Shown here: piece after piece, positions 35,583 to 44,533 of the stretch
Position numbering within the stretch: the first letter of the stretch is position 1
Layout of the letters: each line of letters starts with the position of its first letter
Source: Nocardia sp. CC227C
GTDB lineage: Bacteria > Actinomycetota > Actinomycetes > Mycobacteriales > Mycobacteriaceae
Direction of reading: 5' to 3'
Length of the DNA: 64,000 nucleotides
NCBI RefSeq assembly: GCF_030767025.1
Contig: NZ_JASITE010000005.1
Span: 372,001-436,000 of the forward strand
Made by a program: the position numbers and the translations under genes
The notes under the pieces: model-generated
Told to the model about the DNA's origin: nothing
Database searches by the model: none
What the model saw: the letters and a program-made list of their open reading frames with translations, nothing else

Positions 35583-37814
35583 CTATCCGACCGGCATCGA
35601 CGGCTGGGCCCCCGCCCGCGCGGGTGTCCCGGGCAGGTCGTCGTCGTGGGAATCGAAGCGGGCGGACAGTTTGCGCAACGGTGCGGGAGCCCACCAGTTG
35701 GCGCGACCGGCCAGGCGCATGAAGGCCGGGACCAGGATCGCGCGGATGATCGTGGCGTCGACGATGATGGCCACCGCCGTGCCGATGCCGAGCATCTGGA
35801 GGTACATGACGCGGCCGGTGGCGTAGAGCGAGAAGGAGACGGCCAGGATGACCGCGGCGGCGGTGATCAGCGGGGCGGCGCGTTGCAGGCCCTCCAGCAC
35901 GGCGCGGCGGTTGTCACCGGTGGCGCGGTAGCGCTCGGCGATGCGGGAGAGCAGGAACACCTCGTAGTCCATGGAGAGGCCGTAGGCGACGCAGAAGAGC
36001 AGGATGGGGAAGGCCGGATCCAGGGTGCCGATCGGAGTGAAGCCGAGAGTCGATGCGAGCGCCCCGTTCTGGAAGATGAAGACCAGTGCGCCGAACATCA
36101 CCGCGAGGCTGAGCAGGTTCAGGACGATGGCTTTCAGCGGGATCAGCAGGCTGCCCGACATGAGGAACACCAGCACGAAGGTGACCACCGCGATGAGCAC
36201 CGCGACCAGGGGGATGCGGTCGGTCAGCGTCGCGCGGAAGTCGGTGAGCTCGGCGGGATAGCCGCCGACCAGCACGGTGTCGAACGGCGTCGGGACCGCG
36301 CGCAGCTGTGCCACGAATCCGGGCACGTCGGTGCCCGCGAGCACTTCCCGCAGCGGAATCGCCTCCAGCCGAGCGCCGGTGTCGCCGACGAAGCGCTCCG
36401 GATGCGGCGCGGCGCGCACCGCGCGACCGTCCACATAGACACCGGCGGCCGAATTCACCTGTGCCACACCGTCGATGCGGGACAGCTCGGCGGCGTAGCG
36501 GGCGATGCGGTCCGCGTCCACCTGCCGACCGTCCGGCGCGACGAAGTGGACGGCGTCATTGGCTTCGACGGTGAAGCCGGCGCGCAGTTCGTCGTACGCC
36601 TGCCGGGTCGAGGCGCTGGGCGGCAGCACCCGGTCGTCGGGCAGGCCGATCCGCATACCGAGGGCGGGCGCGGCGAGCACGGCGATCAGCAGCAGGCCCG
36701 CGATCGAGAAACGCACCGGATAGCGCATGACGGCATCGCCCAAGCGATACCAGAAGCCGCCTTCGGTGTCGGCGGCGGCGCGGGGGCGGCGCGGCTGCGC
36801 GCGGTGGCCGATCACGGCCAGCGCCGCGGGCAGCAGGACCAGTGCGCCGAGGCAGGCCATCAACACCACCAGCACCCCCGCGTACGCGAACGACCGCAGG
36901 AACGAGTACGGGAAGACCAGCAGCACCGCCAGCGCCGCCGCGACCGTCGCGCCGCTGAAGAGCACCGTGCGCCCGGCGGTGCGCACCGAGGTGATGACGG
37001 CATCGGAAACCGTTGCGCCCCTGTCGAGTTCCTCACGGAACCGGGTGATGACGAACAGGCTGTAGTCGACGCCCAGACCGATCCCCATCACCAGCGTGAT
37101 ATTCGCCGCGAAGGTCGAGACGTCGGTGAGGGCGGCGACCCCGCGCAGCGCGGCGAGGGTGGCGACCACCGAGAACACGCCGACGCCCAGCGTGCACAGC
37201 GCGAGCCGGGTGCGCCGGAACAGCAGGAGCAACAGCAGCAGCATCACGGGCAGGATGATCACCTCGGCGCGCAGGAAGTCCTGCGCGGCCTGGGCGCTGA
37301 TCTGACCGGAGGCCGCCTCGGCGCCCGCCACCTGCACCCGCACGGTGTCGTCGGATCGGGTGTAGGCGGGCAGCAGCCGGTCCACGATCTCGGCGCGCGC
37401 CTCGGTGGCCGAGCCCGCGACATGGGCGAGGACCACCGCGTGCCGACCGTCCCCGCTGCGCATGGTCGGATCACCGTCCTCGGACCAGTACGACCAGGCG
37501 TCGGCGACGGCGGGATCGGCGTGCAGTTCCGCGGTGAGCTCCCGCCCGGCGGCGGCGACCCGGTCGGCGTCCACATCGCCCTCGGGCGCGGTCACGAGCA
37601 GGATGAAATTGGCGTTTCCCGTGTGGAATTCGCGCTGCAAGAGCTCCTGCGCGCGTACCGATTCGGTGCCGGGAGCCTCCCATCGGTTCAGGATCATCGC
37701 ACCCATCGCGCCCGCGCCGATCACCCCCAGCACGATGGTGAGCAGCAGCCCGGCGGCCAGGACCGGCCGGGGTCGGTGGGCGAGAAGGATGCCGAGTCGG
37801 TGCAGTACAGGCAT
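35583..37814 (-). CDS. MmpL/RND-family transporter
   Basis: The 743-aa protein has two repeats of the MMPL layout: a signal-anchor segment (VLAAGLLLTIVLGVIGAGAMG), a large extracytoplasmic loop, then a block of five to six membrane segments including GIGLGVDYSLFVITRFREEL and, in the second half, FCVAYGLSMDYEVFLLSRI. These GxxxDYxxF motifs carry the Asp-Tyr pairs for proton translocation. Relatives export lipids, siderophores or drugs. Twin operators and a divergent TetR gene lie just upstream, so it is likely an inducible efflux system. Substrate unknown. ATG 37814 has GGAGT upstream. Confidence 0.9.
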   Translation of the reverse strand: MPVLHRLGILLAHRPRPVLAAGLLLTIVLGVIGAGAMGAMILNRWEAPGTESVRAQELLQREFHTGNANFILLVTAPEGDVDADRVAAAGRELTAELHADPAVADAWSYWSEDGDPTMRSGDGRHAVVLAHVAGSATEARAEIVDRLLPAYTRSDDTVRVQVAGAEAASGQISAQAAQDFLRAEVIILPVMLLLLLLLFRRTRLALCTLGVGVFSVVATLAALRGVAALTDVSTFAANITLVMGIGLGVDYSLFVITRFREELDRGATVSDAVITSVRTAGRTVLFSGATVAAALAVLLVFPYSFLRSFAYAGVLVVLMACLGALVLLPAALAVIGHRAQPRRPRAAADTEGGFWYRLGDAVMRYPVRFSIAGLLLIAVLAAPALGMRIGLPDDRVLPPSASTRQAYDELRAGFTVEANDAVHFVAPDGRQVDADRIARYAAELSRIDGVAQVNSAAGVYVDGRAVRAAPHPERFVGDTGARLEAIPLREVLAGTDVPGFVAQLRAVPTPFDTVLVGGYPAELTDFRATLTDRIPLVAVLIAVVTFVLVFLMSGSLLIPLKAIVLNLLSLAVMFGALVFIFQNGALASTLGFTPIGTLDPAFPILLFCVAYGLSMDYEVFLLSRIAERYRATGDNRRAVLEGLQRAAPLITAAAVILAVSFSLYATGRVMYLQMLGIGTAVAIIVDATIIRAILVPAFMRLAGRANWWAPAPLRKLSARFDSHDDDLPGTPARAGAQPSMPVG

Positions 37815-37849
37815 GGGTGGACTCCGTCGGTCTGCTAGCCTTGGCGATT

Positions 37850-37893
37850 ACGAGAGACGTCTCGTGTTTTTGAAATTACGAGAGACCTCTCGT
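37850..37893. promoter_or_regulatory. Twin TetR operators in the mmpL-tetR intergenic region
   Basis: Two copies of one palindrome, ACGAGAGACGTCTCGT (37850-37865) and ACGAGAGACCTCTCGT (37878-37893), are spaced 28 bp centre to centre. The second has perfect 7-bp arms and the first has one mismatch. Their location between divergent genes fits control of both promoters by the adjacent TetR protein. Confidence 0.82.
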
Positions 37894-37913
37894 ATTTGTC
37901 AACAGGAGGTGCG

Positions 37914-38528
37914 ATGCCCCAAGCCCGCCCCGTCCGCCGTCAGGAGCGCGGCAAGCAGCGCATGTCCGTCATCCTGGACGCCGCACTGGAACTGTTCGGC
38001 GAACTCGGCTACGAGGCGACCTCGACCAATGCCATCGCCACCCGCGCCGGTGTCTCGCCCGGTTCGCTCTACCAGTTCTTCGCCAACAAGGAGTCCATCG
38101 CGGAGGCCCTCTCGACCCGCCTGGTCGACGCCTTCCGCACCGCGCACGCCTCCGCCTTCGATCGCTCCGATCTCGCCGAACTCCCCCTCGACGAGCTCAT
38201 AGACCACCTACTGGACCCGTTGATCGCCTTCAACCTCGACAACCCCGGGGCCAAGGCGCTGTTCACCAACCCCGATATGCCACCCACCCTCGCCCAGGGC
38301 ACCAAACCCCTCCAGGACGCCGTCCTCGGCCGCGCCGAAACGGTCATCGCCACCCGCTACCCCGACCTGCCGACCACCGACCGCCGCCGCGGCGCCCTCA
38401 TCGCGGTCCAGATCGTGCGGGCGACCATGCCCGCCATCGTCGCCGCGGCCGAACCCGAACGCACGGCCCTGATCCGCGAGACCAAGCGCGCCCTGCGCGG
38501 CTACCTCACCGAACTCGCTCGCCGCTGA
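37914..38528 (+). CDS. TetR-family regulator, divergent from the MmpL transporter
   Basis: This 204-aa protein begins at ATG 37914 behind AGGAGGT. The N-terminal HTH is ILDAALELFGELGYEATSTN followed by IATRAGVSPGSLYQFFANKE; the C-terminal half is a helical ligand-binding domain. It most likely represses itself and the divergent transporter through the twin palindromes just upstream. An in-frame ATG at 37896 lies on top of the operator region and is less likely. Confidence 0.9.
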   Translation: MPQARPVRRQERGKQRMSVILDAALELFGELGYEATSTNAIATRAGVSPGSLYQFFANKESIAEALSTRLVDAFRTAHASAFDRSDLAELPLDELIDHLLDPLIAFNLDNPGAKALFTNPDMPPTLAQGTKPLQDAVLGRAETVIATRYPDLPTTDRRRGALIAVQIVRATMPAIVAAAEPERTALIRETKRALRGYLTELARR

Positions 38529-38572
38529 CGCGGTGCGGATACCGCGGAGCGCGTGTCCAGGCAGCGATGCGG

Positions 38573-39031
38573 TCAGTTACCGAAACCGACCAGTGCGTCG
38601 GACAGGTTCTCCACCTCGAGCACCTCGAGGGCCTGCTGGCGCACATCGGGGCAGGTGTTGGTGGTGGCCTCGTCGATGATGGTGGTATCGGCGATCACCT
38701 CGTCGTTGAGTCCCTCGTTGCGGATGGCCCAGTTCTGCACGGTGCCGTTGAAGGTGACCTTGGCGAGGGTCGCGCCCTGGTCGCGCCAGTTGTCGAGTTC
38801 GGGCTCGATCATGTCGCACAGCTGCTGGGCGGCGGCGGGCGTCACCACGTCCTCGTCCTCGCCGGGAGCGGTGGTGGCCGTCGCCGTGGTGGTGGCGAGA
38901 TCCGGCGTGGTCATGGTGGTGGTGTCCTCGACGCCGGGCTCGTCGTCCCCGCAGGCCGCCAGCATCGCCCCGGCCGCGATGAACCCGGCGGCCACGGTGG
39001 TACGAACGATCTTGTTGCAGGACATCGGCAT
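38573..39031 (-). CDS. Small secreted lipoprotein, function unknown
   Basis: This 152-aa protein has a type II signal peptide ending in the lipobox MLAAC (Cys27), then a Thr/Asp-rich linker and a folded region of about 100 residues (QLCDMIEPELDNWRDQGATL and VTFNGTVQNWAIRNEGLND) with two further cysteines. This domain type is widespread in Nocardia and Mycobacterium lipoproteins without known function. Translation may start at the third residue (Met). Confidence 0.75.
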   Translation of the reverse strand: MPMSCNKIVRTTVAAGFIAAGAMLAACGDDEPGVEDTTTMTTPDLATTTATATTAPGEDEDVVTPAAAQQLCDMIEPELDNWRDQGATLAKVTFNGTVQNWAIRNEGLNDEVIADTTIIDEATTNTCPDVRQQALEVLEVENLSDALVGFGN

Positions 39032-39347
39032 AGCTGCCTCCTCGTCAGATGTGGGAACCTCTACGGCGGCGTTACCCGGACAGCACCGATTGATGCGGGC
39101 AATGCCTCAATCGAGGTACACCCCGCGGTCACCCGTGGTGTTCCGTCCGCGCGGACTCTTCCTCGGTCTCGGCCAGCCGGTAGGCGCGGTTGCGGATCCG
39201 GTTGCGCAGCGGCGGCTGGCTGCTGTCGGTCCCGTGGGTGTTCGACGGTCACGAGTTCATTCCGGCGCTACCTGACGGCTACCCGACTCCGCCACGATCA
39301 CCGGGTTCCCCCGCCCGAGGGGAGAAGATCGTTGCGAGGAGTACGGT
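39032..39347. other. Intergenic region without recognisable gene
   Basis: These 316 bp between divergent lipoprotein genes contain a few short frames lacking starts or ribosome-binding sites. One minus-strand frame (39126-39240) ends in LAETEEESARTEHHG but has no start codon. No clear operator was seen. Confidence 0.4.
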
Positions 39348-41651
39348 GTGGCCGGGATGAGACAGTGGCGACTGGGTGCGGCGGTCGCCGCGGTGGCGGT
39401 GCTCGCCACGGCGTGCGGGTCCGACGACCGGCAGGCGGGTCCGGCGGCCGCGCCGGGCTGGGAGCGCGACGCCGCGAACAGCTACCACCGGCTGGCCACC
39501 TATCCGATCTTCGAGAATCGCCCGGACGGGGTGGCGGCCGACGCGGAGACCTCCGCGGAGATCTCGGCGGTCACCGCCGACGGCAACACCCTGATCTACA
39601 CCGACGCGGCCGGAAAGCGCATCGGTTTCGTCGATCTCAGCGATCCGGCCGCCCCGAAGGGCGTCGGCACGCTGTCGCTCGAGCAGCTGGGCCACGCCGA
39701 CGATCAACCCACCTCGGTAGCGGTCGCCGGTGAGTACGTGCTGGTCGTGGTGGACAGCAGCGGCGGCGACTTCACCGCGCCGTCCGGGCGCGTGGACGTG
39801 GTGCGCATCAGCGACCGCACCAAGGTGCACAGCATCGACCTGGGCGGGCAGCCGGATTCGATCGCGGTCAGCGAGGACGGCGCCCGCGCCGCCATCGCCA
39901 TGGAGAACCAGCGCGACGAGGAGTTCACGCCGCCGGGCGGCGAGGAGGGCGATCTGCCGCAGCCGCCGACCGGCTTCGTGCAGGTCCTGAACCTGACCGG
40001 CGAGCCGCGGCAGTGGGCCGCCACCCCGGTGCGCATCGACGAATCCGCCGCTCGCGCGGCCGGTTTGGCAGCGCCCGAGGATCTCGAGCCGGAGTACGTG
40101 AGCTTCAATGCCCGCGGCGAGGTGGCCGTCACCCTCCAGGAGAACAACGGCATCGCGATCATCGACGCCGCCGCCGCGACCGTGCGGAAGGTGTTCTCCG
40201 CCGGACAGGTGTCGGCCGATGGCATCGACACCGCGAAGGACGGCCGGATCGACCAGAGCGGATCGCTGAAAGATGTCGCGCGCGAACCGGATTCGATCGC
40301 CTGGATCGGCGATGACCACGTGGTGACCGCCAATGAGGGTGACTGGAAAGGCGGCTCGCGCGGCTGGACCGTCTTCGACGCCGCCTCCGGCGCGGTGGTG
40401 TGGGACGCGGGTAACTCGTTCGAGCAGCTGGCGGTGCGCGTCGGCCTGTTCAACGACAAGCGCGCGGCGGCCAAGGGCACCGAACCCGAGGGCATCGCGG
40501 TCACCGAGCTGGACGGCGTCCCGGTGGTGCTGGTCGGTTCGGAGCGCAGCAATTTCGTTGCGGTGTACGACGTCTCGAATCCGGCCGATCCGGTGTTCCG
40601 GCAGGTGCTGGCGACCGGTGTCGGCCCCGAGGGCATCGTGCCGATTCCGAACCGGAATCTGCTGGCCGTCTCCTCCGAGGTGGACGACGCGGAGGCCGGG
40701 GTGCGCGGCACCGTCGGCCTGTTCGGCTACGGCTCCGAGTTCGCCGACGGCGGCGTCCCCGAGTTCCCGTCGATCGTCTCGGCCGACGCCGACGGCAAGC
40801 CGATCGGCTGGGGCGCGCTCGGCGCGCTGAGCCCCGATCCGGCGGCCGCCGACCGGCTGTTCACCGCCACCGACAATGCCTACGGCCCGGCCCGTATCCT
40901 CGGCGTGGACGTCTCGGCGACACCGGCCGTGATCGACACCCAGATCGCCGTCACCGACAACGGCACGCCCGCGGAACTGGATATCGAGGGCCTGGCGGCC
41001 CGAGCCGACGGCGGTTTCTATCTGGCCGTCGAGGGTGCGGACGGCCCCGGCAACCAGGTGCTGCGGGTGGCGGCCGACGGTGCGATCGAGCAGCGGATCC
41101 AGCTGCCCGCCGAGATCGCGGCCGGGCTCGGCAAGCAGGGCCTGGAGGGCGTCGCGGTGCAGGGCTCCGGCGACGACGAGACCGTGTGGGTGGTGCTGCA
41201 ACGCGAGCTGAAGTCCGATCCGAAGGGTGTGGCCCGCATCGGCAAGTACCGGCCTGCCTCGGGCGAATGGCAGTGGTACGGCTACCGGCTGGACGGCACC
41301 GACACCGAGGGCGATTGGATCGGCCTGTCCGAGATCGCGGTCGACGGCGATTCCCTGCTGCTGCTGGAGCGCGACAAGCTCAGTGGCCCGAATGCGGCGC
41401 TCAAGGCGGTCACCCGCGTCGCCATCCCGACCGAGGCGGGCGTGACGGGCACCGACGCGCCGACCGTGCTGACCAAGACCACCGCCCACGATCTGCTCCC
41501 CGACCTGCGCGCCACCCGGGGCTGGGTGCAGGAGAAGGTCGAGGGCATGGCCATCGCGGGCAATGGTGAGCTCTACGTCGTCACCGACAACGACGGTCTC
41601 GACGACGCCACCGGCGAAACGGTGTTGCTCCGCCTCGGCACCCTGGACTGA
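39348..41651 (+). CDS. Phytase-like esterase-domain lipoprotein
   Basis: The 767-aa protein starts at GTG 39348 (or ATG 39357) and has a lipobox LATAC (Cys23). The first half resembles a beta-propeller surface repeat region (QPDSIAVSEDGARAAIAMEN, EPEGIAVTELDGVPVVLVGS). The second half matches the esterase-like activity of phytase domain (DIEGLAARADGGFYLAVEGA, KVEGMAIAGNGELYVVTDND). It is probably anchored on the outer face of the membrane and may hydrolyse phosphate esters, but activity in this family is rarely demonstrated. A strong terminator follows. Confidence 0.8.
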   Translation: MAGMRQWRLGAAVAAVAVLATACGSDDRQAGPAAAPGWERDAANSYHRLATYPIFENRPDGVAADAETSAEISAVTADGNTLIYTDAAGKRIGFVDLSDPAAPKGVGTLSLEQLGHADDQPTSVAVAGEYVLVVVDSSGGDFTAPSGRVDVVRISDRTKVHSIDLGGQPDSIAVSEDGARAAIAMENQRDEEFTPPGGEEGDLPQPPTGFVQVLNLTGEPRQWAATPVRIDESAARAAGLAAPEDLEPEYVSFNARGEVAVTLQENNGIAIIDAAAATVRKVFSAGQVSADGIDTAKDGRIDQSGSLKDVAREPDSIAWIGDDHVVTANEGDWKGGSRGWTVFDAASGAVVWDAGNSFEQLAVRVGLFNDKRAAAKGTEPEGIAVTELDGVPVVLVGSERSNFVAVYDVSNPADPVFRQVLATGVGPEGIVPIPNRNLLAVSSEVDDAEAGVRGTVGLFGYGSEFADGGVPEFPSIVSADADGKPIGWGALGALSPDPAAADRLFTATDNAYGPARILGVDVSATPAVIDTQIAVTDNGTPAELDIEGLAARADGGFYLAVEGADGPGNQVLRVAADGAIEQRIQLPAEIAAGLGKQGLEGVAVQGSGDDETVWVVLQRELKSDPKGVARIGKYRPASGEWQWYGYRLDGTDTEGDWIGLSEIAVDGDSLLLLERDKLSGPNAALKAVTRVAIPTEAGVTGTDAPTVLTKTTAHDLLPDLRATRGWVQEKVEGMAIAGNGELYVVTDNDGLDDATGETVLLRLGTLD

Positions 41652-41657
41652 CCCGCA

Positions 41658-41709
41658 ACGGCGAAGGGACGGCCGCGGACCGAGTGATCCGCGGCCGTTC
41701 CTTCGCCGT
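41658..41709. terminator. Long hairpin terminator after the phytase-like gene
   Basis: A 22-bp stem with one mismatch (41658-41679 with 41688-41709) encloses an 8-nt loop. It starts 7 bp after the stop codon. Confidence 0.85.
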
Positions 41710-42198
41710 GAGCGCAAGAAGCGACAGACCCGACTCGACCTGTGCATGGCGGCACGACGGCTCGCCGCCGAACAGGGCCTGGACGCGACGACGACCGACG
41801 ACATCGCCAAGGCGGTCGGGGTCTCGCCGCGCACCTTCTTCAACTACTACGAGACCAAGCTGGACGCCGTGGTCGGCCCGGTCGGCGAGATCGGAACACC
41901 CGAGGCGCGAACGGAATTCGTGGGCCGAACCGGTCAGCAAGCCGTCGGAGTGACGGGCGGCGGCGCCCAGCGACGCGAGCGGGGCGGGCCGGTGGGCAGG
42001 CCGAAATCCTGCCGGAAGCCCGCATACCGTCGACGCGCCGGGCACACCCGGTCCGACGCGGGCACGCCGCGACACCACGAGCGCCTGGATACGGCGGTCG
42101 AGGTCCCATGGTCGGGACCGGCGCGAGTCTCAGGCACGAGTCTCAATGTGGCGGTGGCGGTTTCACTGGTCCTCTACAAACTCGCCGGACTGTGCTGA
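41706..42198 (+). pseudogene. TetR-family regulator remnant
   Basis: The frame RRERKKRQTRLDLCMAARRL, EQGLDATTTDDIAKAVGVSP and RTFFNYYETKLDAVVGP is a well-preserved TetR DNA-binding domain. After about residue 60 the sequence turns into Arg/Gly-rich text without the ligand-binding helices. No start codon remains after the terminator hairpin, into which the 5' end runs. It is a truncated pseudogene. Confidence 0.7.
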
Positions 42199-42626
42199 GC
42201 CGGATCCGCGGCATCGGGCGAGTCCGGGTCCGGCGGGACCGCACACCGGGCGTAGGTCTGCTCCGGCCGCACGGTGATCACGTCGAGCCGCTCGACCAGC
42301 GATTCCGGCACCCGCCCGCCGTCGAAGTGCTCCGGCCCGGGAACGATCACGGCTTCGGCATCGAGCCTGGTCGCCTGCGCCTTCAACCGGGCCAGCGGCG
42401 GACGCCCGAAACTCGGGTCGTAGACGATCATGTCCGCGAAGTCGTAGCCGAGTCGCGCCGCGACCCTGCGTATCTCGCGCTGATCCCGGAGCCGCGCGGT
42501 GCCGGACACATCGGTCCGGAGATAACCGATCGCCGTCGGCCTACTACGCATGGGAACTCGCCGCGGCCTCTCCTGGTATTCCAGGACACCCCCGGGGAAC
42601 ACGAAAAGCCCGGTACGCACATTCAT
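42174..42626 (-). CDS. Resolvase-like domain protein lacking the catalytic serine
   Basis: The 150-aa protein starts at ATG 42626 (GAGGAG 9 nt upstream). Residues about 30-130 look like the N-terminal domain of serine recombinases (AIGYLRTDVSGTARLRDQRE and RLGYDFADMIVYDP). The Ser of the usual YxRVS motif is replaced by Asp, and there is no DNA-binding domain. Similar short proteins are common in Nocardia and probably do not recombine DNA. Function unknown. Confidence 0.65.
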   Translation of the reverse strand: MNVRTGLFVFPGGVLEYQERPRRVPMRSRPTAIGYLRTDVSGTARLRDQREIRRVAARLGYDFADMIVYDPSFGRPPLARLKAQATRLDAEAVIVPGPEHFDGGRVPESLVERLDVITVRPEQTYARCAVPPDPDSPDAADPAQHSPASL

Positions 42627-42846
42627 TTCGACCGCTCCTCACTGGTGACCGACATCGAATGGCCCGAATGGACCGGAACGAGAAACGAGGTTCCGGATCT
42701 CACGCTACGAATCGGAGCGTCCGCAGGGCCAGAAGTATGACAAAACTTTCCCATCTTCGCTGAACTGCTGGATCTATGAATCGAACGGGCGGATCATGAA
42801 CAACAGCACGGAAAGTCCGTGCATATAGATGGAAACGGAGCTGACC

Positions 42847-43188
42847 ATGCTCTTGGATTTCCTCGGCAAGGGCGGATCGGGCCTGAACGACTGTCCGACG
42901 CTCTTCGCAACCGACCAGGGCAGTTACGCGGTCATCGGTTGGGCCACCGACCGGACGGGGACAGTCGAGATCCCGCACCTGCTACTCGGCTTCCTGGAGC
43001 CGAACACATTCATCGGTGCCCGGTTGGAGGACACCGGCCGAGGCACATTCCTGGTATCCGGTCGCCCCATCACGGAGCGTGAGACGCTGGACCAGCTCGC
43101 GATGGAGACCTATGAGGCGCCTATCGAGGTTCCGAAGGTGGAAAGGACGTTCTACGGTGCAACTGCTTCGCGGCAACCCGTGGCCTGA
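42847..43188 (+). CDS. Hypothetical protein, first gene of an Scr1-type regulator operon
   Basis: This 113-aa acidic protein starts at ATG 42847 with GGAG 6 nt upstream; an in-frame ATG at 42829 lacks one. It contains DQGSYAVIGWATDRTGTVEI and LLGFLEPNTFIGARLEDTG, and no membrane segment. The next gene starts 31 bp inside its 3' end, so the three genes are one operon. I recognise no named family, though small genes of this kind recur beside DUF6879 and Scr1 regulators. Confidence 0.7.
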   Translation: MLLDFLGKGGSGLNDCPTLFATDQGSYAVIGWATDRTGTVEIPHLLLGFLEPNTFIGARLEDTGRGTFLVSGRPITERETLDQLAMETYEAPIEVPKVERTFYGATASRQPVA

Positions 43189-43693
43189 CCTGTTCGGACA
43201 GTGCCATCGAGAAGCGTTCCACCTCGAGGTCAGAGATACCTACGCCGTGCCGGACGAGTCGGAACCGTTGCGGCGGTTTCTGAATGGAGAGCCGGACGAC
43301 AGCAGCTGGTTCGAACCGTGGGCGCAGCTCATGCGGGCGACGACCGAGCGGGGTGTGCGGGTGACCCGTGTTCGCGTCGTCACCGTCCCGCATGTGGACT
43401 ACCAGCGGTGGCTGCTCGCGCTCGCGGCGCTGAACACCGCAGCGGGAGAGGATATTCGGTACCTGCCCAGACATCTGGCCGGGACCGTGCCCGCGGACGA
43501 CTTCTGGTTGTTGGACGACGCCCGGGTGGTGTTCAACCTTGTCGATGAGAACGGGCGCGCTGCCGGAGCGGCGGCCATGACCACCGACCCTCGGATCGCG
43601 GAACAGTGTCGACAGACGAAAGAGCGCCTATGGCCCCTGTCCACCCCGTACGCGGATTACGCCGGTGAGCACGCGGCTGACATCCGGAGGTGA
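43157..43693 (+). CDS. DUF6879-like protein
   Basis: The 178-aa soluble protein starts at GTG 43157, overlapping the preceding gene. Features typical of DUF6879 proteins, as I remember the family, are FHLEVRDTYAVPDESEPLRR, the repeated WFEPW and VRVVTVPHVDYQRWLL elements, and DDFWLLDDARVVFNLVDENG. These proteins almost always sit next to Scr1-type XRE regulators and are thought to work with them, but their activity is unknown. It overlaps the regulator gene by GTGA. Confidence 0.75.
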   Translation: MQLLRGNPWPDLFGQCHREAFHLEVRDTYAVPDESEPLRRFLNGEPDDSSWFEPWAQLMRATTERGVRVTRVRVVTVPHVDYQRWLLALAALNTAAGEDIRYLPRHLAGTVPADDFWLLDDARVVFNLVDENGRAAGAAAMTTDPRIAEQCRQTKERLWPLSTPYADYAGEHAADIRR

Positions 43694-44529
43694 GTAGCGG
43701 CGTTCAGGAGGCTCGGCAGGCGCTCGGGCAGCGACTTCGAGAGATCCGGCGAAGGGCTGGCATCTCGGGCCGTCAGCTCGCGCGCCTGTCAGGCTGGCAC
43801 GAGACCAAGGTCTCCAAGATCGAATACGGCAGGGTCAAACCATCCGATGCCGACATCCGTGCCTACTGCACACATGCGGGCGCGGGTGACCAACTCGACG
43901 ACCTGCTGGCCACCGTCCACAACATCGACGCTGCCTACCTGGAGTACCGGCGTCAGCACGCGGCGGGACTGCAACGGGGGCAACAGAAGTCGGCCAGACT
44001 GGCCGAACGCTCGAAAATCGTGCGCATCTTCCAGCCCACCATCATCCCCGGCATCCTTCAGACAGCCGAGTACGCCGAGAGCATCCTGCGGCACTCCGTC
44101 GAGTTCTACCGGCTACCCGACGATGTGGACGGCGCGGTCGCCGAACGGATCGAGCGCCAGCAGTTCTTGTACCGCGGCGACCGTCGGTTTCACATACTCG
44201 TCGCCGAGCAGGCGCTGCACACGTCGGTTGGCACCGACAACGTGATGCTCGGACAGCTGGACAGACTCCTGGCGGTGGTCGGGCTGTCACGAGTTCTGCT
44301 CGGCATCATCCCGGCCCGGTCGGTTCCACCCATGCAGACGACGAACTTCGTGATGTTCGACAACCGGCTGGTGACCGTCGAGTCGATCACAGCCGAGCTG
44401 AGCATCACCCAACCGCGCGAACTCGCGCTCTATGGGCGGGCGTTCGATACATTGGCACGCCGGTCCGTCACCGGGGACGAAGCTCGGGGACTGATCCGGA
44501 AGGCGATAGCCGCGCGGAGCACCCCGTGA
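43690..44529 (+). CDS. Scr1-type XRE-family regulator (HTH + DUF5753)
   Basis: The 279-aa protein has an N-terminal Xre helix-turn-helix (residues about 10-65: LGQRLREIRRRAGISGRQLA, LSGWHETKVSKIEYG) and a C-terminal DUF5753 effector-like region (IRIFQPT-like block, PGILQTAEYAESIL, RQQFLYRGDRRFHILVAEQA). It resembles Streptomyces Scr1/BldD-partner-type regulators, whose activity is set by the small protein encoded beside them. GTG 43690 couples it to the DUF6879-like gene. Confidence 0.85.
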   Translation: MSSGVQEARQALGQRLREIRRRAGISGRQLARLSGWHETKVSKIEYGRVKPSDADIRAYCTHAGAGDQLDDLLATVHNIDAAYLEYRRQHAAGLQRGQQKSARLAERSKIVRIFQPTIIPGILQTAEYAESILRHSVEFYRLPDDVDGAVAERIERQQFLYRGDRRFHILVAEQALHTSVGTDNVMLGQLDRLLAVVGLSRVLLGIIPARSVPPMQTTNFVMFDNRLVTVESITAELSITQPRELALYGRAFDTLARRSVTGDEARGLIRKAIAARSTP

Positions 44530-44533
44530 CGGT

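Noticed and set aside
35514..37838. 774-codon plus-strand frame opposite the MmpL gene
   Set aside because: Antisense shadow rich in His, Gln and Arg; the minus-strand frame has membrane helices and DY motifs.
39279..41843. 854-codon minus-strand frame opposite the phytase-like gene
   Set aside because: Antisense shadow without motifs; the plus-strand gene has a lipobox and conserved phytase-like blocks.
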